DNA of 64,000 nt from Flammeovirgaceae bacterium UBA6059. GTDB taxonomy: Bacteria; Bacteroidota; Bacteroidia; Cytophagales; Cyclobacteriaceae. The stretch is taken from assembly GCA_002435755.1 (NCBI GenBank), contig DIYH01000037.1:1-64000 (forward strand). Direction: 5' to 3'. The notes beneath the pieces were generated by a model. That model was not told the DNA's origin and did not search any database. It saw only the letters and a list, made by a program, of their open reading frames with translations. The position numbers and the translations under genes are program-made. Below are positions 16,371 through 25,322 of this stretch, in pieces. Each line of letters opens with the position of its first letter. Position 1 is the first letter of the stretch.

Positions 16371-18041
16371 TTAATCCTTCGGTCTAAGGAGCTCTATAAC
16401 CTGAGCATCTACCCAATAGCTTTTCCCTACCCAGTTTTCAGTTCCATCAGCTTTCGTCTCCCATTGGCCTCTTGAGAAAAATAGATACTTACCATCATAA
16501 GTGATATGCCCACTACTTTCTGAGCCCTCGGTGTTGATCCCATCTCCCATATTGATGGCCGGCCCCCAGTAACCATCTTTCGCCCTGAAACTTATATAGA
16601 GGTCAGAATCGCCATACCCCTCTTCTCGTTCAGCATCCCATATCAAGTAGGATTCATCAGGAGCGATGTACGGGTGCGCTATATATGTCCCTTTGTTAAT
16701 GTCAGCATTCATCGCTATCGGGTCTTCATATCTGCCATCGATCAGGTGTGAATACCGGATAGCACCAACGATACGGTCATCTTCCGTATAGTAACCAAAG
16801 TAGTAGGTGCCATTCGCTGCAAGAGTAATGCCATGTGCTTGGTCTTTGAGGAAATCCCCCTGGCTTTTGGGTTCAGACCAACCTGTGTCGGTTCGTTCCC
16901 GAAAGTATTTCCCACTGTAGATCTTGTTGCCATCAGCGGTGAATTTTGGCCATCTGATATCCGTCTCAACTTCTTTTCCCCAGCTTCCATTTTCAAAGCG
17001 TATGACAAAGAATGTTCGTTGCTCATACCTTCCATTTTTTCTGGTGAAATAGAACTCCTTCCCATCGGGTGAGAAACTACCACTTTCAAAAAGGCCTTCT
17101 GGAGACACTATTTTGGGGTCAAATCGTTTGGGAGCTAACCCTGGTGGCTCTTCCCCAAAATAGCGCTCGGCCACCGGTGATCCACTATGATCATTGCCAA
17201 CTTGCGCTAGCCATTTTACACCCTGCACACCCGTCGTAGGAAAAGCGGTCTGGTGGTTGCCATCCATTACCTCGTAAGAGATGTTTAACGAAACGTCGTT
17301 TCTATTCTTTAACAGCTCCACAAACTCCCTAACATAACTACCGGTCTCTTCTTCTTGATCTCCATGGGAAATGAACACATTAGCATTGATACCACCTTCA
17401 TTCAAGTCTGACCCCACTTGCTTCAGTGTAGCCATGTCTCCTTTGAGTGATGGGCTGCCTAGTAGGTAGTGCTTAAATGTTTCCGGTTGTGCCATCAATA
17501 TGTAAGCACCAAACAATCCGCTTGCTGAGTACCCAAAATAGGAACGATTGCCAGGGTCGGCACGATAATTAGCTTCTACATATGGAATCACATCATTGCG
17601 GATAAACGCAAGATGCTCGTCCGCCTTTCCAAACTGGTATTTAGCCTGATAATCAGGATTGCCAGATGCCTTGACAGTATAGTCCCTATATCGACTCACA
17701 TGAGCCCCGTGTTCTTCGATCAGCTCCCTATTGATGTCCGTCTGCCATGAGATACCTACCAGAATGGCTTCAGTGAGCACGTATTCTGCGCAGGCCGACA
17801 GTACCTCCATATGCCATATTGCATCGGTATAGTACAGTACCGGATACTGCTTATCTGGGTTTTCAGTATAACCTTCTGGCAGCTCGATATAGAGTTCATA
17901 CTGCCTATTGGCTTGTGTATCACCTACCGGAATGACTTGTATCTGTGGCAGCACCAATGGTGAGCCCTTGGGAGCATTCTGAGCGAAGGTCACCTTGAAC
18001 GGTAGAAGTATTATTAGGATCAAAAAAAATGGAATTTTCAT
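16371..18041 (-). CDS. Secreted esterase with C-terminal PD40 propeller
   Basis: 556 residues. The signal peptide ends near VTFAQ (residue 21). Residues about 25-290 are an alpha/beta hydrolase of the putative-esterase (esterase D-like) type, with the nucleophile in GYSASG (Ser172) and a late His in DGNHQTAF. Residues about 295-550 are a WD40-like PD40 propeller (SPEGLFESGSFSPDGKEFYF, APDESYLIWD, GDSDLYISF). The same kind of propeller, with clearly related sequence, is in the middle of the neighbouring 1217-residue hydrolase. It is read in the same direction and starts 46 bp after that gene ends, so the two probably share a transcript. The substrate is unknown; peptide or siderophore esters are possible. 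Confidence 0.9.
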   Translation of the reverse strand: MKIPFFLILIILLPFKVTFAQNAPKGSPLVLPQIQVIPVGDTQANRQYELYIELPEGYTENPDKQYPVLYYTDAIWHMEVLSACAEYVLTEAILVGISWQTDINRELIEEHGAHVSRYRDYTVKASGNPDYQAKYQFGKADEHLAFIRNDVIPYVEANYRADPGNRSYFGYSASGLFGAYILMAQPETFKHYLLGSPSLKGDMATLKQVGSDLNEGGINANVFISHGDQEEETGSYVREFVELLKNRNDVSLNISYEVMDGNHQTAFPTTGVQGVKWLAQVGNDHSGSPVAERYFGEEPPGLAPKRFDPKIVSPEGLFESGSFSPDGKEFYFTRKNGRYEQRTFFVIRFENGSWGKEVETDIRWPKFTADGNKIYSGKYFRERTDTGWSEPKSQGDFLKDQAHGITLAANGTYYFGYYTEDDRIVGAIRYSHLIDGRYEDPIAMNADINKGTYIAHPYIAPDESYLIWDAEREEGYGDSDLYISFRAKDGYWGPAINMGDGINTEGSESSGHITYDGKYLFFSRGQWETKADGTENWVGKSYWVDAQVIELLRPKD

Positions 18042-18087
18042 TTCTATGAATGTTTTATAATAGATGTTGAGTGATTGACGATGGCCA

Positions 18088-21000
18088 CTACTGTGGTTGT
18101 CGTTGAACAGCGTTGTACCATGCAGGTTGCCAACCGCTGGAGATAACCTGCCTTATTGAGGAACCATCGCTATTCATGATATAGAGATTGCTCTTACCAT
18201 CGGCTGCAGACCCCTCTCCTTTGGATTGAAACAGTATTTGAGTGCCATCAGGAGACCATGTGGGACCGTAATCGTCTAAATCATTGTTCGTTAGCCTTCT
18301 TTGGTTAGAACCATCCAGGTTCATTGTGTAGACCTCATGATTGCCATCCCGATCAGACGTGAAGACAATTTGCTGGCCATCTGGTGATACTTTCGGATCC
18401 CACTCTTCCGCCTCATTATTGGTTAGATGCACCAAGTTACTACCGTCAATATCTGCTATGCTGATTTCACTTTCTTTACTAGCATACTCCGAATGAAAGA
18501 CCAATCTCCCATCTGGTAGAAAGGATGGCCCACCACCCCGAATGTTAAGTTGAGTCTGTTCGCTACCATCTGTGTTCATACTCCAGATCTCGAATTTCCT
18601 GTCCTCATTTTCATCAACATACTCGCGCGCATACACGATCTTATGACCATCTGGAGACCAGGTCGGCATGTTGTCCCATTTATACTTGGCATGGGTTAAG
18701 CGCTTATAACCCGTGCCATCACGATTTACAGTATGTATAGACCAGGTTTTTCTTTCATCGTGATAGCCATAAAACGCCAACCGGGTTCCATCAGGCGACC
18801 AGGCTGGATATCCATGCTTTCCATTAGTCAATCGCTTCATAGAAGTTCCTTCAGCATTTGTTAGGCAAATGCCGTTGGAGCCATAAGCAATATTGTAAGG
18901 TGATGCGGTACTTTCCGTAACAGGTTGAGGCCGCAAAGTCTCTATTATTTTGGCGTCTACCCAGTATATGTCTGTATTGTCATTGGCAGGATCTACTCCG
19001 CGGTTGAAAAGCATGTACTTCCCATCAGAGGTGACACTCGCATAGGCTTCCCATCTATCAGTATTAACCGCTTCACCCATATTGATGGCTGATCCCCAAG
19101 AGTCATCCTGTTCTTTGAAACGAATGTATAGGTCTGAGTCACCAAAACCATCTTTTCGTTCGCTATCCCATATCAGATAGCTTTCATCCGGTGCAATGAA
19201 GGGATGTGCCGTGTAATCACCTGAGTTGACTTCTCCATCCATCAATACCGGAGGCTGTCGAATGCCATCTTTAAGTCTTGACATGCGGATGACATCATTA
19301 CTCTTATAGTCATCGAATACGTAGGTGCCATAGGATGAGGCTGTCAGTCGCATTATACCCCAATCCTCTCGATTGAAAAGCGGGCCAAAGCTTTGTCTCT
19401 CTGTCCATCCTCCACCCTTGCGGTCTTTATAACCATCGGCCATAAGCATTCGGGAGCCGTCTGGAGTAAATGCAGGTTCTCCGTTTCGCTTAAATTCAAT
19501 ATACTTTCTCCACGTATTGCCCTCCCTGCGAAATCCAACAATTGTCGCCCTATGAGGCTCGACTTTTGAAGTAGTATAATAAAACTCATTCATCCCAGGT
19601 GAAAATAGCCCCTCTACCTCCCAGCCCTCTGTAGAGATGATCCCAGGGGCAAATGGTTCTGCCACCATACCCGGAGGTGTTTGTCCCATATATGGCCCCT
19701 GCAACTCCGGATAAGTAAACTTATCGTCTGACTTTTCTTTACTCATTTTCAACCATACTGCTTGAGAACCATCCTTGATGATTGGCGTAATGCCCGAGCC
19801 GTCTGCATCCATGCGATAGGTATATCTTTCACCATTGGTGTTAGCTGAAAAGATGAGTGCTGCACCGTCTGGAGACCATGACGGGTACCAGTCGTCTACT
19901 TCGTTGTAGGTCAGCCTTCTTTGGTCAGCACCATCAATGTTCATCACATAGATCTCATGGTTGCCGTCTCGATTAGACATGAAAGCAATCTCCTCTCCAT
20001 TAGCCGAGACTTCCGGATGCCAATCTTCAGTATCATCGTCAGTCAACGGAAGGTTATTGCTGCCATCCACATTGGCTATGTAGATTTCACTTGGTGCCGG
20101 TTGTGAGTGGTATACAATGCGTCCATCAGGAGCAAAATGAGGCCCACCTCCTACCAGCCCCTCAATTTGTTGCTGATCGGTACCATCTGCGTTCATGATC
20201 CATAGTTCATATTGCCAGACTTCCTCAGGATTCCGGTAGGCGCGTGCAAAGGCTATTTTTCGGCCATCGGGTGACCAGGTGGGCGAATTATCCCATGCAT
20301 TCGCCATATGTGTTAAACGCCTTCTGTCACTCCCATCGGCATTCATGATGTGTATAGACCAGGTTTTTCGATCGTCGTATTTGGCATAAAAGGCAAGTTT
20401 GCTTCCATCAGGCGACCATGCTGAGTAGCCATTACCTCCTGGGAAATCAGTGATTTTGGTTGTTGATTTACCATGTCCATCCGATATGAAAATATCTCGA
20501 TGTGTCTTACCAGAATCAATCATAGAGAAGGCAATCTGGTATTGTTCTTCACGCTGGTCAAGGGCTGGTTCTCGGGTAAAAGCAGGTATGATAATGTCCG
20601 ACACCTGAGTCATAATAGTGTCTTCCCTATCATGCCCAGTGATGGCAATCACCAAATCAAGTTCTTCTATAATGATCACATATTGACCGCCACCACCCCA
20701 GGCCATGTTAACGGCATAGTCAGAGTCGCCAACCGGCACGTTCATATGGTACCAATAATAGCCGTAGCTATAGTTGTCTGGCATCCAATCCTCGGTAGGT
20801 TTTACAAGGCCACTTGTCGCCTTATCAAGGAATTCCTGAGATATCAATTGTTTTCCTTTCCACTTACCCTGGTTCAAGACGAGCTGCCCCCATTTGAGCA
20901 TATCCCTTGATGTCATCTTGACGCGCCAGCCCGCTTCCGGCAATCCTGTGATATCATTTTCCCAAGTGTAATTGGTAATGCCTAGTTTATCGAGCAGTTC

Positions 21001-21741
21001 ATTTTTGATAAAATCCTCCAGTTTTCCGGGGACGACAGCATCTAGTACAGGCATCACCAAATCAGGATCATTGCCATACAGATAAGACTGTGACTCATCG
21101 GTGATGGGCTCGCTGTTTTCGAGCCAGACTTGCACTAAACCCTGTCCGACCAAGTTTTCTGGGCTGGCCTCAATTCCCTTTCTTTTGTCTTCACCTATAC
21201 GGATGCCAGAATGCATGGTCATTGCTTTGTGGAGCGTGATCTTTTCCGCTCCATCTACCCATTTTGATGAATCTAAGTCCTTTAGAAAGCTGACTAATGG
21301 TTTATCAAGATCGGCCATTGACAGGTAACCCAGCGCTATAGCACGACCTACCAAAAGTGATGTATATCCCTTCGTTGCTGAAGCTTGTCCATGAGCCAGG
21401 TTGATGCGACCTTTTTTATAATAGGATTCAAACACCAACTGGCCTTTGTGCGAAATGAGTAAGCCATCGTAATTGCCATGTTGATCATTGGCTATCTCTT
21501 GAGCCAGCCTTACAATCTTGTCCTTGTCAGTAATATCCAAGCGTCCGACATCAATTTTGTCTTTGCCATACTTTGGTTCGGTTGATATGTAGGCTTCTTC
21601 GAGGTGCTCCATGTCCCAGAAAGAAATGGTGTCCTCACCTGCCCTGGCCTCAGGAGATATCGCGGGTTCAGCTGTCTGGCCGTTAGAATTACCCAGCATG
21701 AAGAAGTTGAGCAGTATTAAATGAATAAATCTAGATACCAT
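18088..21741 (-). CDS. Secreted serine beta-lactamase-like hydrolase fused to TolB/PD40 propellers
   Basis: 1217 residues from the chosen start, which puts a clean signal peptide (MVSRFIHLILLNFFMLGNSNGQ) at the N-terminus; an upstream start at 21843 would add 34 basic residues. Residues about 50-390 are a penicillin-binding/beta-lactamase-class-C domain with SATK (Ser121, Lys124), acting on a peptide or ester bond. Then follow a TolB-like propeller, a PD40 propeller like that of the neighbouring esterase, and a second TolB-like propeller similar to the first (repeated SPDG and NADGS blades). The internal duplication is unusual. The propellers probably bind a partner or substrate in the periplasm or at the surface. 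Confidence 0.88.
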   Translation of the reverse strand: MVSRFIHLILLNFFMLGNSNGQTAEPAISPEARAGEDTISFWDMEHLEEAYISTEPKYGKDKIDVGRLDITDKDKIVRLAQEIANDQHGNYDGLLISHKGQLVFESYYKKGRINLAHGQASATKGYTSLLVGRAIALGYLSMADLDKPLVSFLKDLDSSKWVDGAEKITLHKAMTMHSGIRIGEDKRKGIEASPENLVGQGLVQVWLENSEPITDESQSYLYGNDPDLVMPVLDAVVPGKLEDFIKNELLDKLGITNYTWENDITGLPEAGWRVKMTSRDMLKWGQLVLNQGKWKGKQLISQEFLDKATSGLVKPTEDWMPDNYSYGYYWYHMNVPVGDSDYAVNMAWGGGGQYVIIIEELDLVIAITGHDREDTIMTQVSDIIIPAFTREPALDQREEQYQIAFSMIDSGKTHRDIFISDGHGKSTTKITDFPGGNGYSAWSPDGSKLAFYAKYDDRKTWSIHIMNADGSDRRRLTHMANAWDNSPTWSPDGRKIAFARAYRNPEEVWQYELWIMNADGTDQQQIEGLVGGGPHFAPDGRIVYHSQPAPSEIYIANVDGSNNLPLTDDDTEDWHPEVSANGEEIAFMSNRDGNHEIYVMNIDGADQRRLTYNEVDDWYPSWSPDGAALIFSANTNGERYTYRMDADGSGITPIIKDGSQAVWLKMSKEKSDDKFTYPELQGPYMGQTPPGMVAEPFAPGIISTEGWEVEGLFSPGMNEFYYTTSKVEPHRATIVGFRREGNTWRKYIEFKRNGEPAFTPDGSRMLMADGYKDRKGGGWTERQSFGPLFNREDWGIMRLTASSYGTYVFDDYKSNDVIRMSRLKDGIRQPPVLMDGEVNSGDYTAHPFIAPDESYLIWDSERKDGFGDSDLYIRFKEQDDSWGSAINMGEAVNTDRWEAYASVTSDGKYMLFNRGVDPANDNTDIYWVDAKIIETLRPQPVTESTASPYNIAYGSNGICLTNAEGTSMKRLTNGKHGYPAWSPDGTRLAFYGYHDERKTWSIHTVNRDGTGYKRLTHAKYKWDNMPTWSPDGHKIVYAREYVDENEDRKFEIWSMNTDGSEQTQLNIRGGGPSFLPDGRLVFHSEYASKESEISIADIDGSNLVHLTNNEAEEWDPKVSPDGQQIVFTSDRDGNHEVYTMNLDGSNQRRLTNNDLDDYGPTWSPDGTQILFQSKGEGSAADGKSNLYIMNSDGSSIRQVISSGWQPAWYNAVQRQPQ

Positions 21742-21914
21742 CGATTGCTGAGTGGCAATGAACGTTCGTTTGAGCATACTTTTAGTTGAGTTTTTGAGCC
21801 TACACGCCAAACTTCTGATGAGTGTTTTGGATTGTAGGCTCATTTATTGCCAACTGCTCTGAGCGATTGCGAACTACTCAAAAAGTCATACAATAATGGC
21901 TAGCTTACACGGCC

Positions 21915-23588
21915 ATGAGATGGAAAAGCCTTCTTATTTCTATTGTTATTTCGACGCTGTTGACCTCCTGCGAACAACAGCCTGTGTTCGAAAGAAACCA
22001 GACGGTATATAAAATAGGTGATCAGGAAGCGTGGGCGACCAAAGACTATGATGACAGTGAATGGACAGATCGACCTCAAGATGTACCTGATGGCCAGGTT
22101 TACTGGTTTCGTACCAATATTGATATACTGGAGTCACCTGCCTCGCTCAAACCTTATGGACTACAAATAGAAGTGTATGGCGAGTATGAAGTTTTTTGGG
22201 ATGGAGTACTGATTGGCAAAAACGGAAATCCTGGAAAGGAAGCAGAACTTGGTCCAAAAGGAGAATTGTGGGTTACTTACATCATACCTGCGGAGCTAAC
22301 TACACAAGGAGAACATACACTAGCGGTACGAGCCAGTCTCTACTACTTTTCTAACCATACTGGGATATTTGATTTGAAGATCGATGACTATGATGATCTA
22401 TTGACAGGTCGACTTATCGAATCATCCTACATCCACATCTTCGCAGGCTCATTTTTGATAGCCTCTGTTTATTTCCTCTTCTTATTTCTAGTTAATAAGA
22501 GGGACTACCCCACACTCATTTTCAGTGTGAGTTGCTTCTTTGTTTTCACACTTTCGTTAATTCAATTCTTAGGCATTACCATACCTATACATTACAGCCA
22601 GCATCACCAGCGGTTTGCGCTCATCAACACCCTTACCTTTGGGGTTGCGATATTGATCCCTCTGTATTTTTCATTGCAGTTCCCTTTATCAAGAAGAAAG
22701 CTGCTATTGACTCTTGGTGCCGTCCCGACTGTACTTCTGTTTCTATTGACTGGGCATAGTTTCAGCTTCACGAACTATGGATTGGTGATAAGCATGTGGG
22801 TTTTTACTACCGCAATAGTCGTATATGGTGTTTTTAGGCAGTATAAAGGAGCACCACTGGTATTGGCAGTACTTGTCCTCTGTGTGCTTATTCGGTGGTT
22901 AGCATCACTTGATCTAAGTCTATTCATTGGCTTTAGCTTGATTCTGTTAAGTATGCTTTACCTGCTTTCAATTAAATCCAAAGAACAGCGTCTTGCCTAT
23001 GAAGAGTCTCTTTTAGAATCCACCAGGTTGCAGTTAGAATTAATCAAAAAGAATATACAACCCCATTTCTTGTTAAATACTTTGACATCACTGATAGATT
23101 GGGTTGAGGAGTCACCCAAGAAAGGTGTCCAATTTATTGAAGCACTCGCCAAAGAGTTTGATCTATTCAATCAAATCCAAAATGAAAAGCTGATCCCAAT
23201 TACTCAAGAGATTGAGCTTTGCCGAACGCATATGGAGATCATGGAGTACCGCAAGGAAATCCAATATCATTGGGAACAAGAGGGCATTGATCCTGAAGAG
23301 AAAATACCTCCGGCGATCATTCATACACTTCTGGAAAACGGCATTACCCATAGTCTGCCGCTGGACGATAATAGCATTCGATTTAAGTTGAGCTATAAGG
23401 CTAATAAAGAAACTAAGCGCTATACCTTCATGACCTTCGCAAAGGGTATAAACCAGCAATCAACTATTAAAGAAGGAACTGGTTTAAAGTACATAAAGGC
23501 TCGTCTATCAGAGAGTTATGAATCCAATTGGGAGTTAATTTCCGAACCATCGGATCACGGATGGAAAAGCATTATCAAAATATATTAA
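21915..23588 (+). CDS. LytS-type sensor histidine kinase (lipoprotein with 7 membrane helices)
   Basis: 557 residues. A lipobox, LLTSC, gives a lipidated Cys19. Residues about 25-165 are a jelly-roll-like sensor domain (YWFRTNIDI, QIEVYGEYEVFWDG), like 7TMR-DISM extracellular sensors. Seven hydrophobic segments lie between 176 and 353. After a short coiled coil comes the His_kinase core, KKNIQPHFLLNTL with phospho-His384, and an ATP-binding part with PPAIIHTLLENGITHS. It pairs with the LytTR regulator that follows, but the two genes are separated by a 254-bp gap containing a palindromic element. The signal is unknown. The start was taken at the first ATG giving the lipobox. Confidence 0.92.
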   Translation: MRWKSLLISIVISTLLTSCEQQPVFERNQTVYKIGDQEAWATKDYDDSEWTDRPQDVPDGQVYWFRTNIDILESPASLKPYGLQIEVYGEYEVFWDGVLIGKNGNPGKEAELGPKGELWVTYIIPAELTTQGEHTLAVRASLYYFSNHTGIFDLKIDDYDDLLTGRLIESSYIHIFAGSFLIASVYFLFLFLVNKRDYPTLIFSVSCFFVFTLSLIQFLGITIPIHYSQHHQRFALINTLTFGVAILIPLYFSLQFPLSRRKLLLTLGAVPTVLLFLLTGHSFSFTNYGLVISMWVFTTAIVVYGVFRQYKGAPLVLAVLVLCVLIRWLASLDLSLFIGFSLILLSMLYLLSIKSKEQRLAYEESLLESTRLQLELIKKNIQPHFLLNTLTSLIDWVEESPKKGVQFIEALAKEFDLFNQIQNEKLIPITQEIELCRTHMEIMEYRKEIQYHWEQEGIDPEEKIPPAIIHTLLENGITHSLPLDDNSIRFKLSYKANKETKRYTFMTFAKGINQQSTIKEGTGLKYIKARLSESYESNWELISEPSDHGWKSIIKIY

Positions 23589-23594
23589 CATTAG

Positions 23595-23820
23595 TTCGAT
23601 TTAAGATTGTAAATGAATTTCTTTAAAACCCTCCCAATGCTATTAAGTTAAGGATTGAACTTAATTCTGATGTCATTCTGAACTCGTTTCAGAATCTGTT
23701 GTCAAGTGGGTAATTGGTAAAATAGATACTGTAATAAATTCAGCATGACCTTAACTTATTAGCATTGCTGCCCCTCCGAGGAGGGGATTTGAGGTGTTTT
23801 CTCTTTATCCTTAAATCGAA
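23595..23820. repeat. Nested palindromic element (MITE-like) between kinase and regulator genes
   Basis: Several inverted repeats are nested inside each other. The outer pair is TTCGATTTAAG (23595-23605) and CTTAAATCGAA (23810-23820), perfect. The middle pair is AATGCTATTAAGTTAAGG (23636-23653) and CCTTAACTTATTAGCATT (23749-23766), 17 of 18. The inner pair is GTCATTCTGAA (23673-23683) and TTCAGCATGAC (23739-23749), 10 of 11. There is also a hairpin at 23675-23695 (ATTCTGAA/TTCAGAAT). The GTCATTCTGAA core is frequent in Bacteroidota intergenic repeats. No transposase is coded. Confidence 0.7.
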
Positions 23821-23842
23821 CTCTGGTTCAATTAATGAAGAC

Positions 23843-24541
23843 ATGAATATTCTGATGGTTGAGGATGAGACTAGAATAGCCAAGCGCATTGAGCGATTGA
23901 CCAGAGCCATTCTTGGTGACATCTTGCAGTCCTTAACGCATATCAATACCCTAACGGAAGCTATTGAATACATGGATTCAAATACACCTGATTTGGTGCT
24001 GCTGGATTTGAATCTCAATGGCCAGGATGGTTTCGACTTGCTTAAACAGGTCGTTTCAAAGTCATTTCATACTATAATCATCTCCGCCTACAAGGATCAA
24101 GCGATCAAAGCTTTTGAATATGGCGTGCTGGACTTTGTACCCAAACCTTTTAATCAGAAGCGACTTGAGCAAGCCTTCAATCGAGCCTTAGCCCAAGAAC
24201 CACCTAGGGACAATCCTATCAAGTATCTCGCTGTTAAAAAGCGTCAACAAGTTCAGTTAGTGCCCATTGAGGAGCTACGGTATATCAAAGGCGCAGGGTC
24301 TTATACAGAACTCTTCTTATTGGACGGCTCCAAGGAACTACATGACAAATCATTAGATAAGCTGGAACAACTACTCTCTCCTACTTTTGAGCGCATACAC
24401 AAGTCCTACCTCGTCAAAATGTCTGAGATCAAAGGCATCACCGTTAAATCTGGAAGCAAGTATTGGGCAGAGCTTAAAAGCGGGGATCAGCTTCCTGTGG
24501 GCAGAACTAAATATAAGGACCTAAAGGCAAAATGGGCATGA
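23843..24541 (+). CDS. LytTR-family response regulator
   Basis: 232 residues from the ATG at 23843 (MNILMVEDET), chosen because earlier in-frame codons run through the palindromic element. The receiver domain has acidic residues ED at 7-8, the phospho-acceptor Asp55 in LVLLDLNLNG and a Lys in PKPF. Residues about 128-232 are the LytTR DNA-binding domain (KYLAVKKRQQ, YIKGAGSYTELFL, RIHKSYLVKM). It is the partner of the LytS kinase upstream. It closely resembles the second regulator at 42.4 kb, so the two systems arose by duplication or transfer. Confidence 0.93.
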   Translation: MNILMVEDETRIAKRIERLTRAILGDILQSLTHINTLTEAIEYMDSNTPDLVLLDLNLNGQDGFDLLKQVVSKSFHTIIISAYKDQAIKAFEYGVLDFVPKPFNQKRLEQAFNRALAQEPPRDNPIKYLAVKKRQQVQLVPIEELRYIKGAGSYTELFLLDGSKELHDKSLDKLEQLLSPTFERIHKSYLVKMSEIKGITVKSGSKYWAELKSGDQLPVGRTKYKDLKAKWA

Positions 24542-24602
24542 CCATTGACGCTGGTAAGTTCTATTTTTGATTGCGAAAGTTTTCATTAAATGATCATTGA
24601 TT

Positions 24603-25121
24603 ATGAGACGAAAAATTCCAGAATCAACCCTACCAAAACTCAATCGCTCGCAAATGATTACTCCTGAAGGAATGGAGAGCCTTAAGCAGGAATTAGATCA
24701 CTTATGGCGCGTGGAGAGAACGGAGACTACTGCCAAAGTTTCGTGGGCGGCTAGTCTTGGAGATCGCTCTGAAAATGCTGATTACCATTACAACAAAAGA
24801 CGTCTTCGGGAGATCGATCGAAGACTACTATATCTCCGTAAATGTGTTGACAACTTCAAAGTGATTGAATATCACCCTCATATGGATGGTACAGTCAACT
24901 TCGGGGCTTGGGTAGAGATTGAGAACGTTGAGAAAAAACTGAAGAAGCGCTTGAGGATAGTCGGTTATGAAGAGCTTATCGGTAATAAGGACTATATCTC
25001 TATGGACTCCCCGATGGCACAAGCGCTATTGAATAAGAAAGTTGGTGACCAGGCAGTGGTGGAAACCAAAGTAGCTAAGTTCATTTGGCACATACGCAGT
25101 ATCGAGTATCAGAAGGGTTAG
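24603..25121 (+). CDS. greB: Transcription elongation factor GreB
   Basis: 172 residues from the ATG at 24603 (a TTG two codons earlier is less likely). The N-terminal coiled coil carries the conserved LGDRSENADYHYNKRRLREID segment with the acidic tip that reaches into the RNA polymerase secondary channel. The C-terminal FKBP-like domain has SMDSPMAQALLNKKVGD. The protein rescues backtracked polymerase by stimulating transcript cleavage. The length and the basic N-terminus favour GreB over GreA. It is followed by a chain of hairpins ending in a strong terminator. Confidence 0.93.
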   Translation: MRRKIPESTLPKLNRSQMITPEGMESLKQELDHLWRVERTETTAKVSWAASLGDRSENADYHYNKRRLREIDRRLLYLRKCVDNFKVIEYHPHMDGTVNFGAWVEIENVEKKLKKRLRIVGYEELIGNKDYISMDSPMAQALLNKKVGDQAVVETKVAKFIWHIRSIEYQKG

Positions 25122-25172
25122 TAACTGGGCCATTCATCTTGTTTCCAGGATTCGATCTTAAAACGATACGTC

Positions 25173-25223
25173 ATACCGGAAAAATCCCTTTTATATTTTT
25201 CGAAAAGGGATTTAATCCGGTAT
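25173..25223. repeat. Long intergenic palindrome
   Basis: Outer arms ATACCGGA (25173-25180) and TCCGGTAT (25216-25223) enclose AAATCCCTTTT (25182-25192) and AAAAGGGATTT (25203-25213), both perfect inverted repeats. A further inverted pair, ATCTCAT/ATGAGAT, lies directly downstream. It sits between converging genes. Confidence 0.65.
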
Positions 25224-25254
25224 CTCATCAAGAGAATATTATGAGATTGCTGAT

Positions 25255-25289
25255 ATTTTTATCCTGAATAAAAAACTCAGGATAAAAAT
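25255..25289. terminator. Bidirectional intrinsic terminator
   Basis: Perfect 13-bp arms ATTTTTATCCTGA (25255-25267) and TCAGGATAAAAAT (25277-25289) with a 9-base loop. With runs of T on both strands it can end greB from the left and the permease gene (ending at 25323) from the right. Confidence 0.75.
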
Positions 25290-25322
25290 TCTGCAATGAC
25301 GGTTTTGTTTTCTTCTATACGG

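Noticed and set aside
21742..21843. Upstream start for the beta-lactamase-like hydrolase
   Set aside because: It would place 34 basic residues before an otherwise perfect signal peptide, which is not expected for an exported protein.
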